Assembly (NCBI RefSeq): GCF_020524325.1
Contig: NZ_JAIVKY010000002.1
Coordinates: 62,001 to 126,000 of the forward strand
DNA from: Sutcliffiella horikoshii
GTDB lineage: Bacteria; Bacillota; Bacilli; Bacillales; Bacillaceae_I
DNA: 64,000 nucleotides
Direction: 5' to 3'
The position numbers and the translations under genes were made by a program. The notes beneath the pieces are model-generated. The model saw nothing but the letters and a program-made list of their open reading frames with translations. It was not told the origin of the DNA and searched no databases. Below, in pieces: positions 49,821 through 59,394 of this stretch (within the stretch, counting starts at the first letter, position 1; each line of letters opens with the position of its first letter).

Positions 49821-49842
49821 TAAACAAAATCAAATCCTATAA

Positions 49843-51309
49843 TCAAGCTTCCTTCTTATAACGCAACACTGGCTTACGCGCTGCCAAAGTTTCATCCAAT
49901 CGCTTAATCACAGTTGTGTGAGGTGCTTCTTGCACTACTTCCGGATTTTCTTCCGCTTCACGAGCAATCTGAATCATCGCTTCTATGAAGGAATCCAATG
50001 TTTCTTTTGATTCCGTTTCTGTTGGCTCGATCATGATGCACTCTTCCACATTCAATGGGAAGTAGATGGTTGGCGGATGGTAGCCGAAGTCAAGCAGGCG
50101 TTTGGCAATATCCAATGTACGAACACCAAGCTTCTTCTGACGCTTACCGCTTAACACGAATTCATGCTTACAATGTCTGTCAAATGGCAGGTCGTAGTGC
50201 TCTGCCAGACGGCGCATCATGTAGTTCGCGTTCAGTACTGCATATTCCGTTACTGCTTTCAATCCATCTGGACCCATAGAACGGATATATGTGTAAGCAC
50301 GAACATTGATGCCGAAGTTCCCGTAGAACGGCTTCACGCGACCGATAGATTGTGGACGATCGTAATCGAATCCGAACGTGCCATCTTCTTTTTTCACCAC
50401 AAGTGGTTTTGGCAAATAAGGAATTAAATCAGCTTTTACGCCGACTGGACCGGAACCAGGGCCACCGCCACCGTGAGGGCCAGTAAATGTTTTGTGCAAG
50501 TTCAAGTGAACCACATCAAAGCCCATGTCGCCAGGACGCGCTTTGCTAAGTACAGCATTTAGGTTTGCTCCGTCATAATAAAGCTTTCCGCCTGCATCAT
50601 GGACAATGCGTGCCATTTCCAAGATATTCTCTTCAAAAAGACCTAGCGTGTTCGGGTTCGTCAGCATCAAAGCAGCCGTGTCTTCCCCTACCACTCTGCG
50701 AAGATCCTCTAAATCTACCAAACCGTTTTCGTCCGATTTTACCGTAATGGTTTCAAGACCAGCTACTGTTGCAGATGCCGGATTTGTTCCGTGTGCGGAG
50801 TCAGGAACGATAACTTTAGTACGGTTATGGTCATTGTTTGCTTCATGGAAGGCGCGAATCATCATTAGACCAGTCCACTCACCGTGAGCTCCGGCCGCAG
50901 GTTGCAACGTCACTTCGTCCATTCCGGTAATTTCAATTAAGTGCTCTTGAAGATCGTGCATTAATTCCAACGCACCTTGTACAGTGGACTCATCCTGCAA
51001 TGGATGAATATGTGCAAAGCCTGGGAAGCGTGCTACGTTTTCATTGATTTTCGGGTTGTATTTCATCGTACAAGAACCTAGCGGGTAGAAGCCAGAGTCC
51101 ACACCGTGGTTACGATTACTTAATGCAGTATAGTGACGCATAATATCAAGTTCGGAAACTTCCGGCAGTTCAGGTGCTTCCTCACGGATGTATTCAGCTG
51201 GGAAAAGTTCTGCTAAATCTACTTCTGGTACATCGTTTTCAGGCAGGCTGTATCCGATACGACCTTCTCTGGACATTTCAAAAATGAGTGGTTGGTTTTG
51301 CTTTTTCAT
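49843..51309 (-). CDS. gcvPB: Glycine dehydrogenase (decarboxylating) subunit 2
   Basis: A 488-residue PLP-binding subunit of the glycine cleavage P-protein. The PLP lysine is in [20 protein letters not shown] (about residue 273), preceded by the conserved DGANLNAVL. The N-terminal signature is [10 protein letters not shown] (about residue 80). It decarboxylates glycine and passes the aminomethyl group to lipoyl-GcvH together with the gcvPA product. The start overlaps the gcvPA stop by four bases (ATGA). It is the last gene of the glycine-riboswitch operon. Confidence 0.97.
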   Translation of the reverse strand: MKKQNQPLIFEMSREGRIGYSLPENDVPEVDLAELFPAEYIREEAPELPEVSELDIMRHYTALSNRNHGVDSGFYPLGSCTMKYNPKINENVARFPGFAHIHPLQDESTVQGALELMHDLQEHLIEITGMDEVTLQPAAGAHGEWTGLMMIRAFHEANNDHNRTKVIVPDSAHGTNPASATVAGLETITVKSDENGLVDLEDLRRVVGEDTAALMLTNPNTLGLFEENILEMARIVHDAGGKLYYDGANLNAVLSKARPGDMGFDVVHLNLHKTFTGPHGGGGPGSGPVGVKADLIPYLPKPLVVKKEDGTFGFDYDRPQSIGRVKPFYGNFGINVRAYTYIRSMGPDGLKAVTEYAVLNANYMMRRLAEHYDLPFDRHCKHEFVLSGKRQKKLGVRTLDIAKRLLDFGYHPPTIYFPLNVEECIMIEPTETESKETLDSFIEAMIQIAREAEENPEVVQEAPHTTVIKRLDETLAARKPVLRYKKEA

Positions 51310-52652
51310 TGTTGATGAGCCCCCATTTCTCTCGCTAGTGTGTCGATTTCCTCTTTTGTACGCAACTCCGTAACCGCAAGCAGCATATGATTTTCAAGTT
51401 CTGGGTAGTACGTTCCTAAGTCGTAGCCACCGATTAATCCTTTTTCCAGAAGCTTCCGGTTGACTTCTTTGATTGGAGTGGAAAGCTTTACAACAAATTC
51501 ATTGAAGAATGGTCCGCTGAATGTTACTTCAAGACCTGCCGCTTCCAGTGAACGCTTCGCATATTGCGCTTTTTGGATATTTTGTACGGCCATTTCTTTC
51601 ACACCTTTTTTGCCCAGGGCAGTCATGGCAACAGAAGCAGCTAGTGCATTCAACGCTTGATTGGAACAAATGTTAGAGGTCGCTTTGTCACGACGGATAT
51701 GTTGTTCACGTGCTTGAAGCGTCAGAACGAACCCGCGTTGGCCTTCCTCGTCCACCGTTTGTCCTACTAATCTACCAGGAACTTTACGCATTAATTTAGA
51801 TGTCACCGCAAAATAACCACAGTGAGGTCCACCAAATTGTGTCGGGATACCGAATGGCTGTGCATCACCTGTTACGATATCAGCGCCGAACTTTCCTGGA
51901 GGAGTCAAAGCACCTAGCGCCAAAGGATTAGAAGAAACGACGAACATGCCTTTGTCTGTATGTGCTAATTTTTCAATTTCTTGTAGAGGTTCGACTTGAC
52001 CAAAGAAGTTTGGATATTGAACCATAACTGCTGCAACATCAGATGACATCATATCTTCTAGTGCCGCTACATCGGTTACACCGTTTTTCGTTGGAATTTC
52101 CACTACTTCGACATATTGACCTTTTGCGTAAGAGGATACAACTGCTTTTGCTTCAGGATGTACAGCACCTGATATAAGCACTTTTTTCTTTTTCGTATGA
52201 CCGCATGAAAGCATAGCAGCTTCTGCAAAGGCTGTTGGGCCATCATACATGGAGGAGTTTGCAACGTCCATGCCTGTTAGTTCACATATCATTGTCTGGA
52301 ATTCAAAGATTGCTTGCAATTCCCCTTGTGAAATTTCAGGCTGGTAAGGTGTGTATGCTGTGTAAAATTCAGAACGGGAGATAACGTGGTCCACAATGAC
52401 TGGCATGTAATGATCGTATACCCCAGCTCCCAAGAAGGAAGCGTGCTTACGTAAGTCTTTATTTTTAGCAGCAAGTTCACTTAACTCGCGCATCAATTCT
52501 GATTCAGATTTTGCTTGTTTGATTTTCAGTTCTCCGTCAAAGCGTACGCTTTCCGGGATGTCTGAAAATAGTTCGTCAATATTTTGTACTCCTATTACTT
52601 GCAGCATTTCTTGGATGTCTTGGTCTGTCATCGGTAAATAACGATGTTTCAT
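51306..52652 (-). CDS. gcvPA: Glycine dehydrogenase (decarboxylating) subunit 1
   Basis: A 448-residue subunit of the split P-protein typical of Firmicutes. Conserved parts are [20 protein letters not shown] (about residues 67-86), [20 protein letters not shown], and [20 protein letters not shown] (about residues 259-278). It forms the heterotetramer with gcvPB and does not carry the PLP lysine. The start follows GGAGAGGGG, 18 bases after gcvT. Confidence 0.97.
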   Translation of the reverse strand: MKHRYLPMTDQDIQEMLQVIGVQNIDELFSDIPESVRFDGELKIKQAKSESELMRELSELAAKNKDLRKHASFLGAGVYDHYMPVIVDHVISRSEFYTAYTPYQPEISQGELQAIFEFQTMICELTGMDVANSSMYDGPTAFAEAAMLSCGHTKKKKVLISGAVHPEAKAVVSSYAKGQYVEVVEIPTKNGVTDVAALEDMMSSDVAAVMVQYPNFFGQVEPLQEIEKLAHTDKGMFVVSSNPLALGALTPPGKFGADIVTGDAQPFGIPTQFGGPHCGYFAVTSKLMRKVPGRLVGQTVDEEGQRGFVLTLQAREQHIRRDKATSNICSNQALNALAASVAMTALGKKGVKEMAVQNIQKAQYAKRSLEAAGLEVTFSGPFFNEFVVKLSTPIKEVNRKLLEKGLIGGYDLGTYYPELENHMLLAVTELRTKEEIDTLAREMGAHQQ

Positions 52653-52670
52653 GTGAGTTCCCCTCTCCGG

Positions 52671-53774
52671 TTAGTTTTTCGGGCGTTGATAGAATGGTGC
52701 TTTGACCACTTTTGCTTTTAGACGCTTTTTACGAACTTGCACTTCCACTTCTGTATCAAGCTCCGTGAATTCTTTCTTTAATAGTGCGAGACCGACGTTT
52801 TTCTTTAACGTTGGAGATTGCGTACCTGTTGTTACTTCCCCTACTTGCTCGTCACCGACAAATACTTCATAGCCGTGTCGCGGGATGCCTTTGTCTATCA
52901 TTTCAATCCCAACGATACTGCGAGGCGCTCCGTTTTCTTTTTGTTCTTTTAATACTTCTTTTCCGAAGAAATCTTCTTCTTTGTTCGTTTTAACCGCGAA
53001 ACCGATACCAGCTTCGATTGGTGTAATATCTTTAGAAAGCTCTTGACCGTATAAAGCAAGCTTTGCCTCAAAGCGCAAGGTATCACGGGAACCTAATCCG
53101 CAAGGAACTAGCCCGTCATCTTTTCCAGCTTCAAGTAACGTGTTCCAAAGCTGAACCGCGTCTTCTTGCTGACAATAGATTTCAAAACCGTCTTCCCCTG
53201 TGTAGCCGGTTCTGGAAACCAAAGCAGAGACTCCGTCGATATCTACATTTTCTTTAAATTTAAAAAATTTGATCTCTGAAAGGTCCGTGCTTGTCAGCTT
53301 TTGCAAAACTTTCTCTGCTACTGGTCCTTGAATAGCCAGCTGTGCAATGCTTTCTGAGATATTAGTTACTTCTACTTCTTCTATGGCATGGCTTTTTAAC
53401 CAGTCAAAATCTTTTTCAATATTGGAGGCATTTACAACAAGCAAGTAATCCTCATCTGCTTTTTTGTAAACCAGTAAATCATCTACTGTTCCGCCGTCCG
53501 GATAGCACATTGCTGTATATTGTGCCCCACCGTCTTTCAGCTTGGAAACGTCATTTGTCATCATTTTCTGTAGGTAAGCAAGACTGTCTTTTCCTTTTAC
53601 TTCAATCTCTCCCATATGGGAAACATCGAATAATCCAGCTTTTGTACGAACCGCTTCATGCTCTTCTTTGATGCTTGAAAATTGAACCGGCAGATCCCAT
53701 CCGCCAAAATCAATTGTTTTCGCACCATGTTCTTTATACACGTCATATAATGGTGTTTTTTTAAGTTCAGTCAT
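52671..53774 (-). CDS. gcvT: Aminomethyltransferase (glycine cleavage T-protein)
   Basis: A 367-residue folate-dependent enzyme that releases ammonia and makes 5,10-methylene-tetrahydrofolate from the aminomethyl-lipoyl group on GcvH. The N-terminal [20 protein letters not shown] and [20 protein letters not shown], the middle [15 protein letters not shown] and the C-terminal domain ([10 protein letters not shown] onward) follow the GCV_T layout. It is the first gene of the operon behind a tandem glycine riboswitch. The start has AAAGGAGGAG upstream. Confidence 0.97.
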   Translation of the reverse strand: MTELKKTPLYDVYKEHGAKTIDFGGWDLPVQFSSIKEEHEAVRTKAGLFDVSHMGEIEVKGKDSLAYLQKMMTNDVSKLKDGGAQYTAMCYPDGGTVDDLLVYKKADEDYLLVVNASNIEKDFDWLKSHAIEEVEVTNISESIAQLAIQGPVAEKVLQKLTSTDLSEIKFFKFKENVDIDGVSALVSRTGYTGEDGFEIYCQQEDAVQLWNTLLEAGKDDGLVPCGLGSRDTLRFEAKLALYGQELSKDITPIEAGIGFAVKTNKEEDFFGKEVLKEQKENGAPRSIVGIEMIDKGIPRHGYEVFVGDEQVGEVTTGTQSPTLKKNVGLALLKKEFTELDTEVEVQVRKKRLKAKVVKAPFYQRPKN

Positions 53775-53836
53775 TACTTTTCTCCTCCTTTTACTAACTA
53801 AAAGAATGTTAACCTACGCTTTTCCCTTTTTGCTCC

Positions 53837-53885
53837 AAAAAAGGACAGAGAAACTCCTTTTTCAAAAAAGAGTTCTCTGTCCTTT
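53837..53885 (-). terminator. Glycine riboswitch terminator
   Basis: On the minus strand AAGGACAGAGAACTC and GAGTTTCTCTGTCCTT form a long stem followed by TTTTTTG. It is the expression platform directly after the second aptamer, and its 5' arm begins in the aptamer's closing helix. Confidence 0.9.
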
Positions 53886-53887
53886 GC

Positions 53888-54066
53888 ACCTGAAAGTTTA
53901 CCTTATGTAAAAGGCTTTCCCCTTTGGTGGTTTATTCTAAAATATTAGAATAAACACTCTCCAGAGTTGCGTCCAACAAGAGTCTTTTTGCCTGAGAGAT
54001 TCACAGTCATTCTGCTTGCTCCTTCGGCGCTGCCGTATTTTTGATGGCAGTCTCTCCCCTTGTTCT
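53888..54066 (-). promoter_or_regulatory. Tandem glycine riboswitch (gcvT element)
   Basis: Two aptamers are seen on the minus strand: the first with GGGGAGAGAC, GCCGAAGGAGCAA and AATCTCTCAGGCAAAAAGAC, the second with TCTGGAGAG, ACCACCAAAGGGGAAAGCC, TAAGGTAAACTTTCAGGTG. Glycine binding disfavours the following terminator and turns the gcvT-gcvPA-gcvPB operon on. A sigma-A-like pair ATGACC-N17-TATATT lies just upstream, weakly matched. From 54070 to the yqhH start nothing else is seen. Confidence 0.95.
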
Positions 54067-54337
54067 CATTCGCAATATAATATTTTCTCTAAACATGGTC
54101 ATACTAATAGGAAGCTACAACATTCATGTTTATATTGCCAGGCAAACTGCCTTAAAAAGCTCACTATTATCCTACCATTAGATAAAGGATTCTGGCAATA
54201 TAAAAACACTTATTATTATTATTTTTATATAGCTAAACGTTCGTGTTTAAACAAGTAGATTATCAATATTTTCTAATGAAAACGCTATCCTTTTTCAACA
54301 TACTATAAATTGGATAATTCAGAAAGGATGCACAACA

Positions 54338-56035
54338 ATGAATGTAGAGATTGTTTTTGACAAGGAATGGCAGGACGAACTACTTAAACGTATGGAAGAT
54401 GATGGTCCTTGGGCTAATTACGAACTATTCAAGCTTGCATTAGAAGTGGAGAACCACCTTAGCATCCCAGAATTTGAAGGGTTACTCGCTCCTTCCCATC
54501 TGCCACAACTTACTCCCCTTCCCCACCAGTTGGAAGTAGCCAGAAACGTGGTGGAAGAGATGAACGGAAAAGCGATACTTGCAGATGAAGTGGGGCTTGG
54601 TAAAACCATTGAAGCAGGCCTGATTCTTAAAGAATATATGATTCGCGGACTAGTGAAGAAGGTTTTGATATTGGTTCCGGCATCACTTGTTTCACAATGG
54701 GCTATTGAATTGAATCAAAAATTCTATATCCCAGCAATCGGCCAGAAAAAGAGTTATGTTTGGGAGCAATGCGATGTAGTTGTTTCTTCTATTGATACGG
54801 CAAAAAGAAGCCCGCATCGCGAAATCATCAATAGTTTGGAATATGACATGGTCATCATTGATGAGGCTCATAAACTGAAAAATAATAAAACCAAAAACTA
54901 TGAATTTGTCCAGAATTTAAAAAAGAAGTTTTGTCTTTTGTTAACAGCCACTCCTATTCAAAATAAAGTGGAGGAGATTTTCAATCTTGTGTCCCTTCTT
55001 AAACCTGGTCATCTGGGGAGCGAGAGCAATTTCACCGAGGTATTTCGTGCGAAAGATCGAAAGCTTGAAAACGATGATTATTTAAAAGAGCTCGTCAATA
55101 AAGTGATGATCCGAAACAGACGCGGAGATACAGGAATCGATTGGCCAAAACGGAATGTGGAGTCTTGTATTATTGAATTTTCAAAAGAGGAACAAGACCT
55201 TTATGATGCCATTAATCAGCTGAAGACAGATCCTTATGTACCGATTACCAGTCAATTCTCGATCATGACCTTGCAGCGCGAAGCATGCAGCAGCAGAGAG
55301 GCCGTCTATTACACCGTAAAAAATATGATTGAACGAAAACAACAGGAAAATCCACATTATCAGCCTACACAGGGGCTGTTAAATATATTTGAAAAGATTG
55401 ATTTGGTTGGACGGAACTCTAAAGCTGAGAAAGTGTTAGAGCTGATCCAAAAAGTAAATGATAAAGTCATTATTTTCACGGAATACAGGGCAACTCAAAT
55501 GTATCTGCAATGGTTCTTAAAACAAAATGGCATTACCTCCGTTCCCTTCCGCGGCGGGTTTAAGCGAGGGAAAAAGGATTGGATGAGGGAACTCTTTAAA
55601 AACCATGTACAAGTGCTTATCGCAACAGAAGCCGGGGGCGAGGGGATCAACCTGCAGTTCTGTAACCATATAATTAATTACGATCTTCCATGGAACCCTA
55701 TGAGACTTGAGCAGCGAATTGGGCGGATTCACAGGCTTGGACAAGAGCGTGATGTGAACATCTATAATTTTGCCACAAGCAATACCGTTGAGGAACATAT
55801 CTTAAAGTTGTTATATGAAAAAATTAATCTGTTTGAACGTGTTATCGGCGAGCTTGACGATATCTTGACGAAGATGGAAATCAAGAACCTTGAAGAGCAT
55901 ATTCAAGACATCATGCTTCATTCTAAAACAGAGGGTGAAATGAAGATAAAGATGGAGAACCTTTCCTCTATTATTGAGTTTGCCGATCAGTTAAAAAAGG
56001 AGGACGGCCCACATGCAGCAGCGGGAAATTCATAG
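54338..56035 (+). CDS. yqhH: SNF2/RapA-type helicase YqhH
   Basis: A 565-residue DEAD-like superfamily-2 ATPase. Walker A/motif I is ADEVGLGKTIEAGLIL (about residues 81-96), motif II DEAH in MVIIDEAHKLKNN (about residue 175), motif III LLLTATPIQN, and the C-terminal helicase motifs are IIFTEYRATQM, ATEAGGEGINLQF and RIGRIHRLGQ. This is the core of SNF2/RapA proteins that move along duplex DNA or recycle RNA polymerase. The start follows AGAAAGGA. It overlaps yqhG by 23 bases; the two are divergent from the gcv operon as in B. subtilis. Confidence 0.94.
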   Translation: MNVEIVFDKEWQDELLKRMEDDGPWANYELFKLALEVENHLSIPEFEGLLAPSHLPQLTPLPHQLEVARNVVEEMNGKAILADEVGLGKTIEAGLILKEYMIRGLVKKVLILVPASLVSQWAIELNQKFYIPAIGQKKSYVWEQCDVVVSSIDTAKRSPHREIINSLEYDMVIIDEAHKLKNNKTKNYEFVQNLKKKFCLLLTATPIQNKVEEIFNLVSLLKPGHLGSESNFTEVFRAKDRKLENDDYLKELVNKVMIRNRRGDTGIDWPKRNVESCIIEFSKEEQDLYDAINQLKTDPYVPITSQFSIMTLQREACSSREAVYYTVKNMIERKQQENPHYQPTQGLLNIFEKIDLVGRNSKAEKVLELIQKVNDKVIIFTEYRATQMYLQWFLKQNGITSVPFRGGFKRGKKDWMRELFKNHVQVLIATEAGGEGINLQFCNHIINYDLPWNPMRLEQRIGRIHRLGQERDVNIYNFATSNTVEEHILKLLYEKINLFERVIGELDDILTKMEIKNLEEHIQDIMLHSKTEGEMKIKMENLSSIIEFADQLKKEDGPHAAAGNS

Positions 56036-56831
56036 GTTTTTGGAACGTTATTTTACAGCCAACAGCTGTGAAATAGTCGAAAATACGAACAGCCATCTTG
56101 CCGTGCAATTGACCATCGATATGGACAAAGAACTGATGAACCGCCCCTTCTATTGGCATTATCTCGAAAAAACAGGTGGTGTGCCGAATCCAATGAAAAT
56201 GACATTGATTACGGACAGCAACAAGGCGCCTGAAGACCTAAAAGGTGATCATGTCCATTTTGGCTCTCCAAGAATGCACCAAATATTTGAATCCACTAAA
56301 AGCCTTGCGGGTTATATTCGGTTGTATGAAAATATTCCTTCTCATAACGGTGGGGGCCATCTTCCTCTTCACCCGTGGTTGAATGTAAATATGAAAATAA
56401 GTTATCAGTGTGACCGCAAAAAAGATGTGATCATGTCTCTGGGAATTCACCTAATCACGGGGACGATCTTGGAAAAGTTTCAAGATGAAGCGGAAAAGAT
56501 TAATCTGACACCGAAGATTCCTGATTTTTGTTTCACTATGACTCCGATTATCAAGCCTGCAAGCGGACTTTCAAGGCTTGAACATTATGTTAATGGCTAT
56601 ATTGCAAGTCAAGATCATCAATGGGCAGAAGATGCGAGGAAACGATGGGATCAAGATCTTCAGCTTCTAAAACATTTTTATGAGGATGATGAAGAAAAAC
56701 CGGAGTCTTATGAAACCGAAATGAAGGCACTTCAAGAGCAATACGAACCGAAAATTCACGTATCAATCATTAATGGAGGACTCTTCTATTTGGGCCCATC
56801 TTTTATCAATAACATACACAGTGGTAGATGA
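56013..56831 (+). CDS. yqhG: Conserved protein YqhG
   Basis: A 272-residue soluble protein of the YqhG family, always found next to yqhH. Conserved-looking parts are HRFLERYFTANSCEIVE, RPFYWHYLEKTGGVPNPMKM (about residues 42-61), LHPWLNVNMKISYQCDRKKD and PKIHVSIINGGLFYLG at the end. No catalytic motif is known to me. The ATG at 56013 follows AAAAAAGGAGG inside the yqhH gene, so the two proteins are translated together and may work as a complex. In B. subtilis sinI and sinR follow; here they do not. Confidence 0.9.
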   Translation: MQQREIHRFLERYFTANSCEIVENTNSHLAVQLTIDMDKELMNRPFYWHYLEKTGGVPNPMKMTLITDSNKAPEDLKGDHVHFGSPRMHQIFESTKSLAGYIRLYENIPSHNGGGHLPLHPWLNVNMKISYQCDRKKDVIMSLGIHLITGTILEKFQDEAEKINLTPKIPDFCFTMTPIIKPASGLSRLEHYVNGYIASQDHQWAEDARKRWDQDLQLLKHFYEDDEEKPESYETEMKALQEQYEPKIHVSIINGGLFYLGPSFINNIHSGR

Positions 56832-56849
56832 AGACCACTGTGTATGTTA
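56811..56849. terminator. Bidirectional terminator between yqhG and the DUF5658 gene
   Basis: AACATACACAGTGGT and ACCACTGTGTATGTT form a perfect 15-bp stem that spans the yqhG stop codon; T/A stretches flank it on both sides. Confidence 0.8.
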
Positions 56850-56850
56850 T

Positions 56851-57153
56851 TTAAGTTATATAGTAATAAATCCAGTACATATGGAGGATATTGACCATGC
56901 TGTACACACAAACGGCGGTAAGGCAGACAACTTTAAGAATGGCTGATTTAAGTTTGAGATTATTTTGTATGAAGAACAGTAGAAGTATCGAGATGCCAAG
57001 TTTAAAGAGTAAAAATAAGACCGGACTTGTTTCATAGAGGGATTTCATTAGCGGGTTGCCTTCGTTAATTAATTGAAAGTGAAGGCCAAAAAATGTAGCA
57101 ACTCCGTCAAAAATGTTTAATAGTAACAGCGCGATTAGTAGCTTTTTGATCAT
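56851..57153 (-). CDS. DUF5658 membrane protein
   Basis: A 100-residue integral membrane protein with three helices (about residues 5-22, 42-60 and 70-95). The pattern LNIFDGVATFFGLHFQLINE followed by NPLMKSL (residues 13-39) is typical of DUF5658. The function is unknown. The start has AAGGAGG upstream. Its promoter region has two inverted repeats of the SinR-operator type around the -10 and the -35 boxes, so it is probably tightly repressed. It occupies the place where B. subtilis has sinI/sinR. Confidence 0.82.
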   Translation of the reverse strand: MIKKLLIALLLLNIFDGVATFFGLHFQLINEGNPLMKSLYETSPVLFLLFKLGISILLLFFIQNNLKLKSAILKVVCLTAVCVYSMVNILHMYWIYYYIT

Positions 57154-57176
57154 GGCACACCTCCTTATTGTGGAAT

Positions 57177-57246
57177 GTTCTTAAATAAGAACAATTATAC
57201 CTTTACTTCTCATTGATAAGCAAGTATTTTGTTCTTTTTAAAGAAC
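57177..57246 (-). promoter_or_regulatory. Promoter of the DUF5658 gene flanked by two SinR-type operators
   Basis: A sigma-A-type promoter lies on the minus strand: TTGCTT (57218-57223), 18 bases, TATAAT (57194-57199). Just upstream is GTTCTTTTTAAAGAAC (57231-57246), just downstream GTTCTTAAATAAGAAC (57177-57192), which covers the expected start site. Both have the form GTTCT-N6-AGAAC. The SinR operator of the B. subtilis tapA promoter has the same half-sites and spacing. The two centres are 54 bases apart. Repression by a SinR/SlrR-like protein encoded elsewhere is inferred. Confidence 0.75.
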
Positions 57247-57375
57247 AAATAATCAGTACTATTTCTCCATTGTTTCCTTTTTGGGTAGGATTATAAGGTG
57301 ATGAGACGGCGTGGGAGTTTTTTTTAAGGGGCTTAAGTCTGTATGATGACAGAATTTAAAGAGGGCTGCACTTTT

Positions 57376-57700
57376 TGGCATCGTTCTGGCTCTTAGATAC
57401 CAGAGTTTGTGGGATTCTGCTTCTTCTGGCATCGTTCTGGCTCTTAGTTGCCAGACTTTATGGATTTCTGCTTCTTCTGGCATCGTTCTGGCTCTTAGAT
57501 GCCAAACTTTACGACATTTTGCTTCTTCTGGCATCGTTCGTAGCCTTAGATGCCAAAGTTTACAGATTTCTGCTTTTTCTGGCATCGTTCCGCTATTCAG
57601 ATGCCAAACTTAACAATATTTTGCATTTTCTGGCATCGTTCCGCCTCTTAGATGCCAGACTTAAAGAATTTCCCCATTTTCTGGCATCTATAGACCCTGT
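57376..57700. repeat. 51-bp tandem hairpin repeat array
   Basis: Units start at 57376, 57427, 57478, 57529, 57580, 57631 and 57682 (the last partial), exactly 51 bases apart. Each unit holds an inverted repeat TGGCATC-N13-GATGCCA, so each can form a hairpin. The first units carry GTTCTGGCTCTTA in the loop. Since 51 is a multiple of three, both strands show long repetitive open frames with 17-residue periods (for example ASFWLLDA and RARTMPEEAE), but there is no convincing ribosome site and I treat them as noncoding. Confidence 0.88.
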
Positions 57701-57704
57701 AGTA

Positions 57705-57950
57705 TCAAAACCAAGCTTGATTCATTTTCTCCAAAAACTCTTTAGTAATAGGAAACCCTGAACTTTCCCCAATAACTGAATCAATCCCGCAATGGGGACA
57801 TACCGCAGTTTGACCTTGATCAATCCATTCCGTTATAAGCGAAGGATTGTAAGTTTCCAGACAGAAAAAACACCCACATATCTTATTCTTTTCTAATTCT
57901 TTTTTATGATGGCTACTGAATTTGTGCGCATTAGCAATATACTCTTCCAT
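57705..57950 (-). CDS. Small zinc-ribbon-like cytoplasmic protein
   Basis: An 81-residue soluble protein with two Cys pairs: CGCFFC (about residues 25-30) and CPHC (about residues 51-54), which could bind zinc. The N-terminus EEYIANAHKFSSHHKKEL is a polar helix, and the segment SSGFPITKEFLEKMNQAWF closes the protein. It is a widespread family of unknown function. The ATG at 57950 follows AGGAAGAATACC; a longer frame to 57989 starts inside the upstream terminator. The 51-bp array begins right after its stop codon. Confidence 0.75.
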   Translation of the reverse strand: MEEYIANAHKFSSHHKKELEKNKICGCFFCLETYNPSLITEWIDQGQTAVCPHCGIDSVIGESSGFPITKEFLEKMNQAWF

Positions 57951-57973
57951 GGTATTCTTCCTTTCTATTTTCA

Positions 57974-58009
57974 AAAAATAAGAGTCCACCTTATCACGAA
58001 AAGGTGGAC
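57974..58009 (-). terminator. Intrinsic terminator after the AraC/GyrI gene
   Basis: On the minus strand GTCCACCTT and AAGGTGGAC form a 9-bp stem with an 8-base loop, followed by TCTTATTTTTT. Confidence 0.82.
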
Positions 58010-58019
58010 GGTCTACTAT

Positions 58020-58886
58020 CTATTTTATCGGTATCCATATCTCCGAGTAAAGGTCCGGACTTGACGGATCCTCATCTGTGTACAATTCAAAATCAGGTGC
58101 TCCAGAATGCTCGTAGCTATTGGATGGAAACCACTCAGAGAAGATTCGCTTCCAAGTATTCTGCATGGCATGCGGCATCGGACCATGCACTTCAAAGACT
58201 ACCCATTTTGAAGCAGGAATCTCCAACTTATCCAATTCTTTCGGAATTTCACCATCAATCGCTGTAGCCACCCAATAATCCATCACCTGTTCTGATTTCA
58301 TCTCTTCTGTTGTTCCTTCACAGACACCAAGGACACCTTTAATGGCACCATTATTTAATGTGAACAGCTTATCTGTGAAACCTTCTGCATTCACGTCCTG
58401 CCAAAACTTCGGTATTTCTCTGGACTGCTCATCATTTGCACATGAAAATCTTCGCTTTTTCCCTGCTACTGTAAATGCCTCTTTATTCACTACACTATAC
58501 TTCATCGGTTCTGCCCCTTCCAATGTCACCTGGATTACCAGGCGGTTATAAGTTTGCAGCTTCCCTTCATGCCTCCGCACTTCAGTTGGAGAAGTGCCGT
58601 GTTGCCTGCGGAATGCCTTCGTGAAAGCCTCGGGAGTGTCGTAACCATATTTACAGGCGATATCGATGATCTTGTTGTCCGTTGTATGCAATTCCTGTGC
58701 AGCAAGCGTTAACCTTCTTCTTCTCAAATATTCTGCAACCGATGTATCCGTCAACAATCCGAAAGTACGTTGAAAATGAAAGGAAGATACATTTGCATGT
58801 CTAGCTATATCCTCAATCGTAATGTCTTCGGTCAGATTCTTTTCCATATATTCGATTGCCTGCTGAATCGACTCTACCATCGCCAT
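58020..58886 (-). CDS. AraC family regulator with GyrI-like effector domain
   Basis: A 288-residue transcription factor. Two AraC-type helix-turn-helix motifs make up residues 5-103 (EDITIEDIARHANVSSFHFQ and ACKYGYDTPEAFTKAFRRQHG, followed by SPTEVRRH). Residues 125-288 form a GyrI/BmrR-like small-molecule-binding domain (EGAEPMKYSVVNKEAFTVAG, later FSEWFPSNSYEHSGAPDFEL, YSEIWIPIK). Regulators of this type often respond to drugs or metabolites. The start follows AAGGAG. The target is unknown; Nudix, methyltransferase and acetyltransferase genes lie upstream on the same strand. Confidence 0.9.
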   Translation of the reverse strand: MAMVESIQQAIEYMEKNLTEDITIEDIARHANVSSFHFQRTFGLLTDTSVAEYLRRRRLTLAAQELHTTDNKIIDIACKYGYDTPEAFTKAFRRQHGTSPTEVRRHEGKLQTYNRLVIQVTLEGAEPMKYSVVNKEAFTVAGKKRRFSCANDEQSREIPKFWQDVNAEGFTDKLFTLNNGAIKGVLGVCEGTTEEMKSEQVMDYWVATAIDGEIPKELDKLEIPASKWVVFEVHGPMPHAMQNTWKRIFSEWFPSNSYEHSGAPDFELYTDEDPSSPDLYSEIWIPIK

Positions 58887-58913
58887 ATTGCCTCACTCCT
58901 TGTGTCTATCTTA

Positions 58914-59381
58914 TCAGCGTGAACGATTGATTTCCTGTTCGTTTGTGCTTTGTTTTGGCAGATTTCTTAATCGATCCGCTTCGCTAATATTGTCATGTAA
59001 ATAAGCTTCCGTTTTAGGATGATTGATTATTTCTTCGGTCGTCATCCAATGAACAGCCTCCACCTCATCCGGACTCTTCGGATAGGGCTCGCCATTTTGC
59101 CATTCACACAGGAATACGATGTCTACAACTTCCCGGCCATCTGGTAAAACGAAAGAAGTATTGCGGACATACGTCATGTTATCATGAACGCTGATACCCA
59201 CTTCTTCCATTAACTCACGTCTCAAAGTCCGCTCCAAAATATTAGAAGAAGCACCTTCTAGATCAACCGTCCCGCCAACAAAGGAAAGCATCCCACCTGC
59301 ATGCTCCTCCTTGTGACTACGCTCAATCATTAACCATTTGTCCCCTCTGTACACAGCACCTTCTACATTAATGAAAAACAT
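58914..59381 (-). CDS. Nudix hydrolase
   Basis: A 155-residue hydrolase of the Nudix family. The Nudix helix is seen as LERTLRRELMEEVGI (about residues 49-63) with the metal-binding REL-EE; the stretch GGTVDLEGASSN before it is four residues longer than the standard box. Such enzymes cleave nucleoside diphosphates linked to another group; the substrate is unknown. The ATG at 59381 follows GGGGGAG. It ends 28 bases before the AraC-type gene and begins 14 bases after the methyltransferase gene. Confidence 0.88.
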   Translation of the reverse strand: MFFINVEGAVYRGDKWLMIERSHKEEHAGGMLSFVGGTVDLEGASSNILERTLRRELMEEVGISVHDNMTYVRNTSFVLPDGREVVDIVFLCEWQNGEPYPKSPDEVEAVHWMTTEEIINHPKTEAYLHDNISEADRLRNLPKQSTNEQEINRSR

Positions 59382-59394
59382 CACTATCTCCCCC

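Noticed and set aside
57259-57761. Open frames on both strands with 17-residue repeats
   Set aside because: They follow from the 51-bp DNA repeat. Composition is odd on both strands, no start signal is seen, and the plus frame runs into the zinc-ribbon gene.
56832-57990. sinI/sinR after yqhG
   Set aside because: No frame with a helix-turn-helix or SinI-like sequence is present; the genes there encode a DUF5658 protein and a zinc-ribbon protein.
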